Assembly: GCA_003665825.1 (NCBI GenBank)
Contig: QPFY01000004.1
Location: 434,001 to 498,000, forward strand
DNA: 64,000 nt
Reading direction: 5' to 3'
From: Microbotryum silenes-acaulis
Taxonomy: Eukaryota > Basidiomycota > Microbotryomycetes > Microbotryales > Microbotryaceae
In this document: piece by piece, positions 53,735-63,644 of the stretch
Position numbering within the stretch: position 1 is the first letter of the stretch
How the letters are laid out: each line of letters opens with the position of its first letter
The notes under the pieces: model-generated
Seen by the model: only the letters and a program-made list of their open reading frames with translations
The model's database searches: none
What the model was told of the DNA's origin: nothing
Position numbers and translations under genes: made by a program

Positions 53735-55158
53735 ACAGTACTTACTGAAGAAGTGTCTCACCAATCGAGAGTACCACTCCACAAGATCTGCAAGCTGATA
53801 CCGCTTGTCGTTGACGTCGGCCTCCCCAGACTACGGAAATATCAGAGCAAGGCACGTATCATTAATAGTGGACAGAGCGAAGAGCAAGGGTTACGCGGTG
53901 ACGCGTGAGCGCGCCCCATCAAGGTAAGATTTTGTTCCGCACCTAACCGCTTCTGATCTTGGGCCTGTTCCTCGAGCGCGGAACGACCAGTCACACACTT
54001 GGTGAGAGACTTCAATATCCCGAACGTTCCGTCTTTGTCGTCCCATCCCATGCGCTGCGCGAATGCTTTCCCTCCTGGAGAAGACACAATGAAGCGATCG
54101 TCACGGCGCTCCACGCGGCTAGAAGCGACCAGCACAAAGGTCTCAAGATTGAAATTCGCGGAATAAAAGTCGGCCTGGCAAAGGTGTGAACGAAGGGTAC
54201 GAGAATGAAGTTGTGTGAGTAGAAGGATTAATAGACATGGTTCTTTGACGGACCATCAGCTTGGGCCAGAAGCTTGCAACTCACCAGCTCTTGTAGTTTT
54301 GAGGCCAGTTCCTTAGCCGCTAGTGCGGCTGCCTTGTCACTCGCGACCAGACTAGAAGGTCGCTGGTATGCGATGCTGACAGCAGCCTCGTCCGCATTGT
54401 CCGCGTCGTTTGCTTCGTCCGCATTGCGCTCTTCCGGGGGGTTCTCGAGAGCAAGGGTCTTCGCGCACTCGTGCCGATCGGCTTCTGTCCCAGCGATGCG
54501 TCTCCAATACCTAGTCGTGATCGGCTGCCTGTCCATCAGGCCGGGTGGCACTGCAGAGTAGCAGACTTGATGTCAGAGCACTTCATCAGGGCGCTTCCGA
54601 AGTTTACGAACGCTTGAATTGGGGACGCACACTCGATACCTTCCTCTGCCGCTAGTCTGTCGGCATATTTGCTGTACTGGAACGCGTTCCAGTCGGACCT
54701 CTTTGAGGTGCAGGCGCAGAGGGCTGAGTGATTCGAGCTAGATCACATGGGCGGATGTCGTTCTTATCACAGTAGTCGAGTTTTTGAATGTACAAGGTTT
54801 GGTCGAACGCGCGGTGTCTTTGGACATCAGCTGAGGGGACGGAGCGTTTAGTCTTCTTGCTGTGCGCGCGCTCAAACAAGCCTCGAGGGACTTTCGGTGC
54901 CGGGATCGGTGCCTTGCGACGGCGTTTCTGGCTGGTGGCGCTGGCTGTCGATCTTTCACCGAAAGTCGAGGATGAGCTGGAGTCAGGATGCTGCCTAGGT
55001 AGGGACGGGTGAGGGGCAGGAATGCCAGTCGGGCCGTTGGGAACGACCGTCCGGGACCAAACAAAGACTGCATTGAGGCGTTCATTGAGGAGGAAGTATA
55101 CGGAGGCTGGGAATAAAATCAAATTCGGATCACAATTGACATAGTTAGCATGAGCCAT
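53356..55158 (-). CDS. TE1 accessory protein, HMG-box-like region possible
   Basis: Multi-exon gene inside TE1, opposite to the transposase. The start at 55158 reads MAHANYVNCDPNLILFPASV; a Ser/Arg/Lys-rich region follows (SQKRRRKAPIPAPKVPRGLF), then HRAFDQTLYIQKLDYCDKND. A later segment, RSDWNAFQYSKYADRLAAEE, and the next exon's ITTRYWRRIAGTEADRHECA together loosely resemble an HMG-type fold (NAF...W...A..E). Further exons read DFYSANFNLETFVLVASSRV, FAQRMGWDDKDGTFGILKSL, YQLADLVEWYSRLVRHFF. The last one (53356-53640) has FWYDRTKLLSQHGMTVHFSG and ends ADSDSSEDDL. Most introns are evident from frame switches; exact junctions upstream were not all fixed. Function unknown. Confidence 0.6.
53690..53736. 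repeat. GCAA tetranucleotide repeat in an accessory-gene intron
   Basis: Consecutive GCAA units with one CACAA interruption (AGCAAGCAAGCACAAGCAAG) lie in what should be the last intron of the TE1 accessory gene. Confidence 0.85.
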
Positions 55159-55872
55159 GGCAGGTAGGGTCGAACTGATCGCCGTTGAACAATCAGTCGA
55201 GATGTGTGCACGGCACAGCGAAGGAGCAACGCGACCCGACGCGACCTACCAGTGCTTGGATCAGTCGGTCACGCCCTGTAACACCGCTTGAGGAAGGTGA
55301 ATGTCGAGAACGTCGCTATCACAAAGCAATGAAGCTGAACAAGCCAAAGATGAAGTACAATGAACTGGGTCAGTCAGATGGTACCTCTATAACAACAACC
55401 TGGACGCGTCAAAGTTTCCAGAGCTCGCTATTGATGTCCACAGCTAAGACGTGTTTGGACTCACTGGGGACAATCCTGGCGAGTGGTTAACACAGACGAT
55501 CGGTCGAACGCGCAAGACTGAGGTAGAAGATCAGAAAGAAGCGATGTTGATTGCCAGGAAGCCTTGGAAGGGACGCGGGTCACGGTTGCAGCTGCAAACG
55601 ATGCTCAGCGCTGGCGTAGGCTCGCGTCACGTGAGGCCGTGAGGTCACGTTCAATTTTGACTAACTATCATAATTTAAGTCACCCAGCCAGTACTAAGTC
55701 CTCACGGAGAAGGGTTTGAACTTCTGATCGAGGCTCCCATCGCGCAGACATGTTGATAGTTAACAAGATGCGAGAGAGATAAAAAGATGTCATGTAAAGG
55801 CGATTGTATACTGAAGAGCTTCAGTATGAAGCCATAGGGCCATTGTGACATCTTTCATCTCTCGTGCCAACT
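55159..55872. other. TE1 subterminal region
   Basis: 0.7 kb between the accessory gene start and the right TIR. Presumably the accessory promoter. Open frames here are short and I call none. Confidence 0.4.
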
Positions 55873-56002
55873 GCTCCGAGACTGGAAGCTCCCAACTATG
55901 GTACTGGACCCAAAACCGCCGGGAAACCCGCTAAGAAGCGAGGTTTGGCAAGCGCGCTTCGCGCCGCTACCGGGCGTGTACCTTTGGGTATGCCTGAGGT
56001 GC
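55873..56002 (-). repeat. TE1 right terminal inverted repeat
   Basis: Reverse complement of 45467-45595, ending GGGTATGCCTGAGGTGC. It is followed at once by GTAGGA and the start of TE2. Confidence 0.9.
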
Positions 56003-56006
56003 GTAG

Positions 56007-56036
56007 GAGGACCCCCGAAAGCCCAGCCGGAGGCGC
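56007..56036 (+). repeat. TE2 left terminal inverted repeat
   Basis: Reads GAGGACCCCCGAAAGCCCAG then CCGGAGGCGC. The reverse complement of 62587-62616 differs by one base (CCAGAGGCGC). A T26 run (about 56037-56062) follows. Confidence 0.9.
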
Positions 56037-56147
56037 TTTTTTTTTTTTTTTTTTTTTTTTTTGACATTTTGAGGACCCAAAATCCTGAAAATCGTCGAGG
56101 CGCATTGCAAAAAATTGACATTTTGGGACGAAACACACGTTTCGCCC

Positions 56148-56177
56148 CCGAGGCGCATGTCCAGATTTTGACATTTT
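56148..56177 (+). repeat. TE2 subterminal direct repeat, left copy
   Basis: CCGAGGCGCATGT, two or so bases, then AGATTTTGACATTTT. The same pair occurs in the same orientation at 62498-62526. Additional TTGACATTTTG copies lie near 56061 and 56115. Confidence 0.85.
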
Positions 56178-56464
56178 CCTGTGAGTCGGCCCAATTTTGG
56201 CCTACCTGAGCAGCCTACGGCATGGCTTTGGGCCCGTTTGCCTTCGCTTCGAAACGCGTTTCGCGATGCTCGCGCTTGAACAAGTCACTAGCCATTTTCG
56301 GTAATCACTTTAGTTCAGTGGCTGTTAGAGAATATTAGGGATTAGGTACCCCTATCAAGTAAAATAATAAAAATAAAAATAACTTCCCACTGCTGATATT
56401 GACGGAGCCCCTGAGGTTCCGTTCCGCTTCACTTCGTTCTGACACTGGAGCATAGCACGACGAA

Positions 56465-58629
56465 ATGATTCCATGCTTGTTTCTCGAAGAAGATCAGGAC
56501 TACTATTTGCACGACGATGACTTCGATCGATTATCGCCGCTCACCAACATGACGGTTGCCGAGCTCCTCGCCTTCGATGTCGCTCCCGCCGACGCGTCTC
56601 TTCACATCGAGTTGTCCAAAGACGAGCCCACCCAGTATTCGACCTTACCCTACCCGACTCTTCAGACCAGAGACGCGTTTCTCGCTACCGATGCTCTGAT
56701 CAATGCACGCAAGAAAGGATATCGATCTTTGGCCGTCGGGTCGACGTGTTTGCCGCTCGGCGCCGATCGGCTATGGTCAGAGTACGACCGAGCAAAAGAC
56801 GTTCAAAGCTGGGCGCTGCGAGCTCAACGATGGATGGACAAAATTATCGTTATCAACGAAATTGACCACAACCGTATCGCTGTCGCACGTCGCATACTGA
56901 ACGGACTGCAATGGCAAGAGCAAGACGGGCTTCTACCATTGCCTCTTCTTGCAAGTGGAACGAGTTTGGTTTATCTCCTGAGATTCTTAAGTCAGTACAC
57001 CAATCCTTCAGCTGGCCACTCGTATTCATCTCGTATCTGAGGCAACTTACTTATTCGCGTCTCTACCCAGGTCATGATTGGCTCGGTGAAGCCGCGGTGA
57101 ACTTGTCAATTGAAAGCGTCCTTCGAGCTGGACGAGTGCAGAATCCCGATTTCGAAACATCGTATGGACTTATACCCTCCACCGTCATCTCCTTGGTAAT
57201 GGCTCGCCCTCCCGACTCGGAGCCTCATTCGATCTTCAAAGCCTGCTTTTTCGGCCCGCCAAACCAGTATCGGAATCTCATCGAGCTAGGCGATTGCATG
57301 CGCAACACGCCGACCTCAAAGTCAATCTGGTTTCTACCCCTCTGCTCCGACAGCCATTGGGTCCTGGCCCGCATCAACATGCACAAGCGGACGTGGTCTG
57401 TGATCAACTCACTCTCCGCCACTCCGATCACCACGGCTACTCGGACGGCCGTCCTTACGCTATTCAAATTTCTGAAGCTGGACATCAAGAACGAATTCCC
57501 TCATACTCCTAAGGCGGAACAACAGGAAGACAGCTACTCGTGCGGGCCGGCTATGATCAATGCAGTGGAGACGGAGGTGCTCGGGATTGGGTCATTCAAC
57601 GCAGCGCGCGCTCACATGTCACGGCTCCGTCAATTCTGTCGTTTATCCTCTCTGGTTGGTGCTGTCGAGGATCCCAAAGAGAACGAATCCATCGTTGCCA
57701 CGGGCACAAAATCAAAGGCAAAGTCTGGGAGGGGATCCGCTGTCGGAACACTGAGCAGCAAGAGCACGTCGGCAGAGTCCGGCAAGGCAGCGACAATCAA
57801 GCCAACAAATCAACGAGTCGCATCATCCTCAAAGAACCCGCCAACTTCTCGACTCCAAACGACCTTCACCAAGGCATCGAAGCCGACGAAAGCTCGAGAG
57901 CTCACCCCCGAGGAGCATACGACGTGGGCTCGCGACCATCCGCCTCTTTTCAGGAGGTTTGCTGAAAAAGTCGAAGATCTTTGCCCGGGATCGAATGTCG
58001 ACGTCAACAATCCAAAATACGTGCGGTGTGGACGTTGTTATGTCTTAGTTCCAAAGGCGGCCTTGCTGTGCAAGGCACGATTTGAATTACATCTCGGCAA
58101 TAAGAAGTGTGTCAACCTCCAACCCATCAGCAATTTCTTCAGACCTATCGCCTCTGGCTCAACTGCTCCCAGCCCCTCGCTAGGACCGTGCCCCGGCCTT
58201 ACGTCTGAAACGGCGATACATTATCTTTCATCAACTGCGGCGCAGGGTAGCGGGGCCCCTCCTCGACGGACGCTTTGTTTGCGCCTCTATCCCAAAATTG
58301 GTAAACGACCAATGACGGAGCTCGAGAGGAAGGAGGTGGACAAATTGGAAGCGAATGAATGGAAGTGGCGCAACGATCATCGAGCACCGCGCATCATCAG
58401 TGTGAATTGTCGCAAGTATAGCGCTCGAGATTCGATCAACAAGGACGGACCAAGCCTCCCGTGTGAAGAATGCGCAAAGCTCCCTAAGAATCCATCCTGT
58501 CGAGCAGCTCTTCGACGTCAATATGCTGCTGGCGCAACTCGCAAATACACCAACAAGAAATATGTCGCGGGCGATACACTTCTCTCGGCCATCTACCGGC
58601 GACATCGGACTAGAAGAGATCCTGGATGA
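56465..58629 (+). CDS. TE2 N-terminal ORF: Ulp1/SENP-like protease plus zinc-binding region
   Basis: Exons 56465-56990 and 57071-58629, joined in frame (LVYLLRFL-S-HDWLGEAAVN). The C48 cysteine-protease core reads HDWLGEAAVN (substrate-binding region), IWFLPLCSDSHWVLARINMH (catalytic His, HW), WSVINSLS (the position usually Asp is Asn), and QQEDSYSCGPAMINAVE (Gln, then Cys in SCG). A Ser/Thr/Lys-rich linker follows, then VRCGRCYVLVPK...H...KKCVN, a possible zinc site, then NFFRPIASG and a second Cys-bearing stretch (PCEECAKLPKNPSCRAALRR). The frame ends at a TGA 58627-58629, just after AIYRRH, where the downstream frame takes over. It is probably one polypeptide interrupted by a 1-nt frame change near 58604. 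Confidence 0.75.
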
Positions 58630-60671
58630 CAACGGTCAAGGGACCGTGTATCTACGATTCGCGCAAGGTGTGGCCTCAGGAAAATTTGACGGAGCGAACA
58701 TCTTGGAGGGATTGGTGAAAGCGGCTACGGTCAAGCACGATCGGATGGTCCAGGGCAAATCAATGCGAGGCTTTGTGCGGTCCGAAGCGCTGCGTGACTT
58801 CGAGCAAGCCATGGCGCTGGCGTCTCCGATGGCTCTGAGAGTGCTGCAGGCTACAATCGGCGCGTCCACAAGCCGAAAACTGCAGTGAGTACCGTCATTC
58901 TTTCGTTCTTCCAATTCAACCTCATACTGAATGATCGAGGTGCTTGCAGAATGGACCGAGCGACATCAGGCAGGATGCGCCTCGGCCTCGACAAGTCCAA
59001 CATGGATCGTGTCTGCGCGAAACTCGAAGCAGACGGCCTAACGTTCAATTTACACGTAGACGACACGAAGTGTCGATCCAGGATGCGAACCACTCCATAC
59101 TACTCAGAAGACCTCAGTTTAGAGCGCGAACTACGTATGAAGGGCATATTCCGCCACGAGCTGATCGGATCAATTGGTCCGCCACGCATCTACGAAACTC
59201 CGGGTGAACTCCCTGATATGTTCAGCGGACCTGACCCCCCGGTTGCTGGCACCAAAGTGAGTGACAATGATTCTTTTAAGTTTGTACTTCATTTCCACGA
59301 GGCTTTATCATGTGTCGCCTCTTCATTCAGATCCGAGCTTACATGATAGCACCGAACGATGTTGGCTCCCCAGCACAGGTGTTTGCCGCTTTTGTGATCA
59401 GCGAAACTACGAACGCGGAGGACGCGACCGAACAGTTACATTCAGTGATACAAGAATTAATAAAACGTGGCGTCGCACACCTTCTGGTATCCATCTCCGC
59501 AGATGGTGCGGCAAGCGAGGGTGTGCTGCAACATAATGTTGCCGTCCTTTTGCGCGATCAGGGTGGCGCTGTTGCTCAAACCGGATCAAGGAACGCGTCA
59601 TCATACACCCTCCCCTCCCCAGATCCGGACGGAGTGTTTCCTGAGATCACTATATCGACCGTCAACGTCGCGGGAACGCCGATAGTCTTCTGTCGGGACG
59701 AAAAACACCTCGCCAAATGTCTGAGGAACGCTATCGACTCTGGAGCAAGATTGCTGTTCGGCGGTCTCGGATGCATTGCCTACCAGGATATGCTCACCAT
59801 CCTGGGCGGACTGGAGTTGCGTCGTACTCTGTCTCGTCGTGATGTGGTCGGGCGTGATCGTCAAGACGACAATGCAACACATCGGGCATTCTCCAAGGCG
59901 ACGCTCGAACTCGTAACCGAACTCGCTGAAGACAAAAAACTCGACCCCGATGCCGTCGTATATCTCTTCCTATGTGGCGAGTTACACGATGCCATCCAGA
60001 ACCGGTCGCTTCAGCCCCTTGAACGTATCAGGATGTTGCTCGTTGTCAGGTATACGTTCGAGGCGTGGTATGACTTTGTCCGAAGTCGCCCCGGATCTAG
60101 CTCTCACTCGTTCCTCGCCAAAGAAACGCTTGATGGGGTCAGGAAGATGGTTGACTCAACGATTGCTCTCGTCCGCAACTACCGAGATTTTTGGCCGAAG
60201 GAATCGTTCATTCCCTGGCGGCATGGCACAGAAATGGTGGAGCACTTCTTCGGGGGTATACGCCAGATTGTGAAGGAATTCGATGCTCTAGAGTTCTTGC
60301 AGGTGCGTTCTTGATGAATCAATCTAATCTATACAGTAGTTAACTCGGCTAGAATCCGACAGGCAACTGGCAAAGTCACTGCACTCTTGGAGCTCATGAG
60401 GAAGTTTAAGACCGAGGCGGCGGGATCACGTCAAGGCTACCATCATACCTACAACGACCTCGACGATCTTGACCTTGTTGCGATGCGAACGTACCCCAGT
60501 GATGGCGACATCTCTCTCACCAGTTTTGCAGCGGCAAATACTGCGCGTGAACTGCTCTCAGGTTTACGCATGTGGGAGCCTGTGCAACGCATCGCGTCCA
60601 ACAGACGCAACCAAGGTCCGCAACCTGACATACTCGTCGAGGACGTACTCGCCCGTGGCACAACAGTTTAA
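58595..60671 (+). CDS. TE2 transposase-like core
   Basis: Continues the upstream ORF in another frame (GDIGLEEILDDNGQGTVYLR). Exons: to 58884, 58950-59256, 59331-60302, 60363-60671, all joining in frame. Conserved-looking segments: TFNLHVDDTKCRSRM, HLLVSISADGAASEGVLQHN, GTPIVFCRDEKHLAKCLRNA, RRDVVGRDRQDDNATHRAFS, VVYLFLCGELHDAIQNRSLQ, FIPWRHGTEMVEHFFGGIRQ. This matches a family of long basidiomycete repeat-borne proteins I remember as hypothetical proteins (YLF.FGEL.DAYQNR). The acidic residues in VDDTK, SADGA and TEMVEHF are candidate RNase H-fold catalytic positions; that is inference. How it connects beyond 60671 is unclear. Confidence 0.65.
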
Positions 60672-60745
60672 GGTATGGAGTTGCGAACGACTTCGTCTAC
60701 AAGTGATGCGTATCTGACACGGGATACCATGTTCACTTAAAGTAG

Positions 60746-62348
60746 ATCTTGAAGACCATCATCCTACCAAGGAAGATCAAGGTCTGCTCCGCACCGAATT
60801 GCTGGATTCTGCTCTTGATGGCATGCGGCGTAGCACGTGCCAAGGTGTTGTGAAACTGGACCCAAACGAGCGGGAAGCTGTCGACCGTGCAATTCGATCG
60901 CTTGCAGCTCTGGACTTTGACGTTGAGGCAGCCTTGTGAGTGGACACTTCTCTGTGCCACGTGCGCTGAAGCGTTCTTCTACCTTTTAATCCGGACCTCA
61001 TATTGTTCTCCTTTCTCATTGGCCAGACTCGACGTGCAAATCGCTTACGACGAAGCTGATAGACAAGCTGAGGAACGCTACGTACTCGAGACCATTGAGA
61101 AGGCAAACAGCTCATTACGTCCAATTGTGCGTCTACCAAGCTCAACTATCGTAATTTCGATCTGAGCTCATGCATCTTCGGTACTATACAGCCTACACAC
61201 TTGAAACTTCCGCCTCTTGTCGATGCTCGCGATACCAGTTTCTCGCTGAACTGGGCCAGCTTGATTGCCCATCGAGCTGCTCATGAGTGTAGCCACCTCA
61301 GAGCTGTTCTACTCAAAGGGAGGCCAATGGAATCGAGCGACACAAGTCGCGGAGAGGCAGGCTTAGAGATTAGCAATACAGAGCAAGGACGCAGTGCAGT
61401 ACATTCACGCGTCTTGAAAGGGTTGGTGCAGTCCATGGGACCATCTCGCTTCGAAGACATTGCGGGCACCGCAAGGAGCTTTCGCTGGACTGGAGGTGGC
61501 CAGGTGGCCCGAGCGCTCACAACAAACGAGATTCAGAAGAACGCCTATATTGAGGATGGCCGCATTCAAGTGAGTTGTTGCTGAATTTAGGAACGAAGGC
61601 AACTGGATCTAATGTTTTGCCGGTCCTATACTTTTAGGAAAAGCTCCCTGAGAGAGACAAGCAGTATGGAGCGCTAGCACAACGCTATCCTCATTTTGGA
61701 TCGCTTGACGGAACTGTAACCGCTGCCACACCATTGGAGATTGGATCTCTGATCTGCTTTGGCCTCAAGCGTGGCATGCATTCACTCAGCTGCGATCAAA
61801 CTGCTTATGGAGAAGAAGCGCTGTCTATCGGAATTGGTACGTTGTTTTGAGTGGCAGTTGAGCTGTGAAGTTCTCATTTGACACAAGTCTTGTGTCCTAC
61901 AGTGCGATACATCTACAGCAAAGTGACAACAAACCACTGCAACCAAGACACGCTCGCCTCGTTGGTTCTACTCTCAAATGTCGTCGTACAGGAGCTTCGC
62001 CTCATCAAGAAAACATGCTATTCCACACACCTCATTGATGGCACTATGCCGTTCCGCATGATTGATGGTCGACAGGTCATCGAGTCATTAGGCCCGTCAA
62101 CGACTACATATCGTTCAACTACGGACCTGACCTCATGTTACCCGGACGAGCGCCTAATCAGCACGTGCGCACATGCCGAGCCAAGATTGCCGCCGAAGGG
62201 CGGCGTGCCCGGGCCGCGAGATGCCGCCGGTAGAATCTCTACAAGCCGCACAACTGCCACCGTGGATACAAAGAGCTCAAGTTCAGGAAAACGTAAGTCT
62301 GACAACGAAGTAGCGAGCTCACCAGTAAAGCAAGGAAGGCCCTCTTGA
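60746..62348 (+). CDS. TE2 C-terminal ORF, continuation of the transposase-like protein
   Basis: Exons 60746-60935, 61027-61126, 61192-61569, 61638-61836, 61903-62348, each junction in frame: HHPTKEDQGLLRTELLDSAL, LDVQIAYDEADRQAEERYVL, then PTHLKLPPLVDARDTSFSLN, EKLPERDKQYGALAQRYPHF, VRYIYSKVTTNHCNQDTLAS. The C-terminus is Ser/Thr/Lys-rich (KSSSSGKRKSDNEVASSPVK). I recognise no separate domain. It probably belongs to the same polypeptide as the preceding ORF, but no good donor before the stop at 60671 restores frame to 60746, so this is either a second lesion or a missed splice site. Confidence 0.6.
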
Positions 62349-62497
62349 CGCCTGGAGCCACGCGCGACACCAGCCGAAGCGACGCGCGCCGCAAGCCACG
62401 TTCAATCGGCCGCCGCGCGCCCGCAAACGCTCGGAACGCGTTTTCGAGGACTTTCGAGCGATTTTTGGAGCATGTAGAACACATTTTGATAATATTT

Positions 62498-62526
62498 CCG
62501 AGGCGCATGTGAGATTTTGACATTTT
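62498..62526 (+). repeat. TE2 subterminal direct repeat, right copy
   Basis: CCGAGGCGCATGT then AGATTTTGACATTTT, same orientation as 56148-56177. Confidence 0.85.
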
Positions 62527-62586
62527 GGGGCCAAAATAGGGTAAAAAACTTTGACAAAAAGGCCAAAAAAGGGCGTTTTTCCGCAT

Positions 62587-62616
62587 GCGCCTCTGGCTGG
62601 GCTTTCGGGGGTCCTC
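62587..62616 (-). repeat. TE2 right terminal inverted repeat
   Basis: Reads GCGCCTCTGGCTGGGCTTTC then GGGGGTCCTC; inverse of 56007-56036 with one mismatch. Directly followed by ACGTAGGA. Confidence 0.9.
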
Positions 62617-62624
62617 ACGTAGGA
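62617..62624. repeat. target-site-like 8-mer ACGTAGGA, right edge
   Basis: Identical to 45459-45466 at the other end of the 17-kb block. Confidence 0.7.
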
Positions 62625-63151
62625 CGCGTCATCTCGCGGCAGCTCGCGGCAAGCCATTATGACACTGCCACGCACTATTGTTGTCGCTCGACTGCTCCAA
62701 AGCGTCGAGGCGAGGTGTCGAATCCTCAGAATTTTCAGTTGGGCGATCAACTTGCCGATTGGCCAGCTCTCGCTTAGTTAGTGTGATGAAACATGAAATA
62801 GTAGTTAGTAAAGTGGCTGGGCATGGGGCGAAATTTTCCTACGCCATGGTCTTTTCGGCTTTTGCTGCAAGGATTTGACGCGCCGATTCAGGCCCGCGCG
62901 CACGGACCCTTTCTCGCCCGTGGATGCTCATGCTCAGCCAGTCAGTGCTCAGCCACACACACACACACACACAAAAAAAAAACCCCACAACCCCAAGCAC
63001 CACCAAACAGCCAACACTTCTGATGAATGTCAGCAGTGCCGACGATCCAGGCGGCACCCTGCCGCCTGCTGTAGTCGTTACACCGTCGCCATTGGGTAGA
63101 CCCATCCTTCAACAAGATGCGACGTCATCCGCCAGCCCCCCGTCAGGGCTT

Positions 63152-63350
63152 CGCATTAGATCAGATATGCGCGTAGATATCTTTTATCTATCTATAATTT
63201 TGCCTTTTTTCGGGCTATCTATAGATCTGTCATCTACAGCAGAACAGATAGATGAAAGATAGATATCTAGTGGATATCTACGTAGATAAACGCCACTTGA
63301 TAGATGATGACTAGATGTGTGGAGGCATGCATAGATGTGCGTGTATAGAT
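63152..63350. repeat. GATCAGAT / GATA simple-repeat patch
   Basis: Begins CGCATTAGATCAGATATGCG, then clusters of TATCTATC, GATAGATA, AGATATCTA and ATAGATGTG, partly inverted relative to each other. Confidence 0.7.
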
Positions 63351-63644
63351 ATGACAGGGCGGACCCTTGTTCCCTTGTCCTCGACACAAAAGGCCTTTGC
63401 AGCCATGACAAGATCTCTCCAGCTGCCGCCAGAAAAGCTCGACGAAGTGGCAGAATGGCAGCCGTGCCTTGTATTCTATTGACAGACGACGGAGAGCAAG
63501 TGCAAATGAGGGAAAGCTAGAGGACTCGGTTGAAAAATCTATGAAGGGGCAGAAACAAAGAAACAGAGAGAAAATATGTTGTTGAGGGTTTATTATGTAC
63601 ATGGGAGAAACGAAGATTTACTCTGTTGCATACTTGGGTAGCGC

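Larger units (their letters stand above)
45467..56002 (+). mobile_element. TE1: KDZ-type DNA transposon with long TIRs
   Basis: Bounded by 129/130-bp terminal inverted repeats (45467-45595 and 55873-56002), flanked outside by CGTAGGA on both sides (45460-45466 and 56002-56008; the shared C makes the exact right boundary ambiguous by one base). It carries a KDZ transposase gene on the plus strand (45935-49915) and a multi-exon accessory gene on the minus strand (53356-55158), arranged convergently. A 3.4-kb gene-free interior separates them. The near-identity of the TIRs and a spliceable transposase suggest a fairly young element. Confidence 0.8.
56007..62616 (+). mobile_element. TE2: DNA transposon with Ulp1-like and transposase-like ORFs
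   Basis: Bounded by 30-bp inverted termini (56007-56036 and 62587-62616, one mismatch), with related subterminal repeats at both ends. One long plus-strand coding tract (56465-62348) fills the interior. The right flank is ACGTAGGA (62617-62624) and the left flank is GCGTAG(GA). The element abuts TE1 with no unrelated DNA between. Confidence 0.75.
62349..63644. other. TE2 right end and 3' intergenic region
   Basis: Contains the TE2 subterminal repeat and right terminus, the ACGTAGGA flank, a CA/A-run (62958-62984), a third copy of CGCATTAGATCAGAT (63152-63166) and GATA/TATC-rich simple repeats (about 63170-63350). No coding region seen. Confidence 0.5.

Noticed and set aside
55855..56209. Frames through the TE1 right TIR and TE2 left TIR (PKPPGNPLR.EVWQARFAPL)
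   Set aside because: The apparent conserved peptide also appears at 45.5 kb only because the TIRs are inverted copies; it is terminal repeat, not a gene.
45467..62616. Interpretation of the whole block as a Starship or LTR retroelement
   Set aside because: No tyrosine recombinase (DUF3435), reverse transcriptase, integrase or LTR pair is visible; both units have inverted termini and DNA-transposase-type proteins.
62958..62984. (CA)n A-run as a poly(A) tail of a retroelement
   Set aside because: No LINE-like coding sequence precedes it and no target duplication flanks it; it is a simple repeat.
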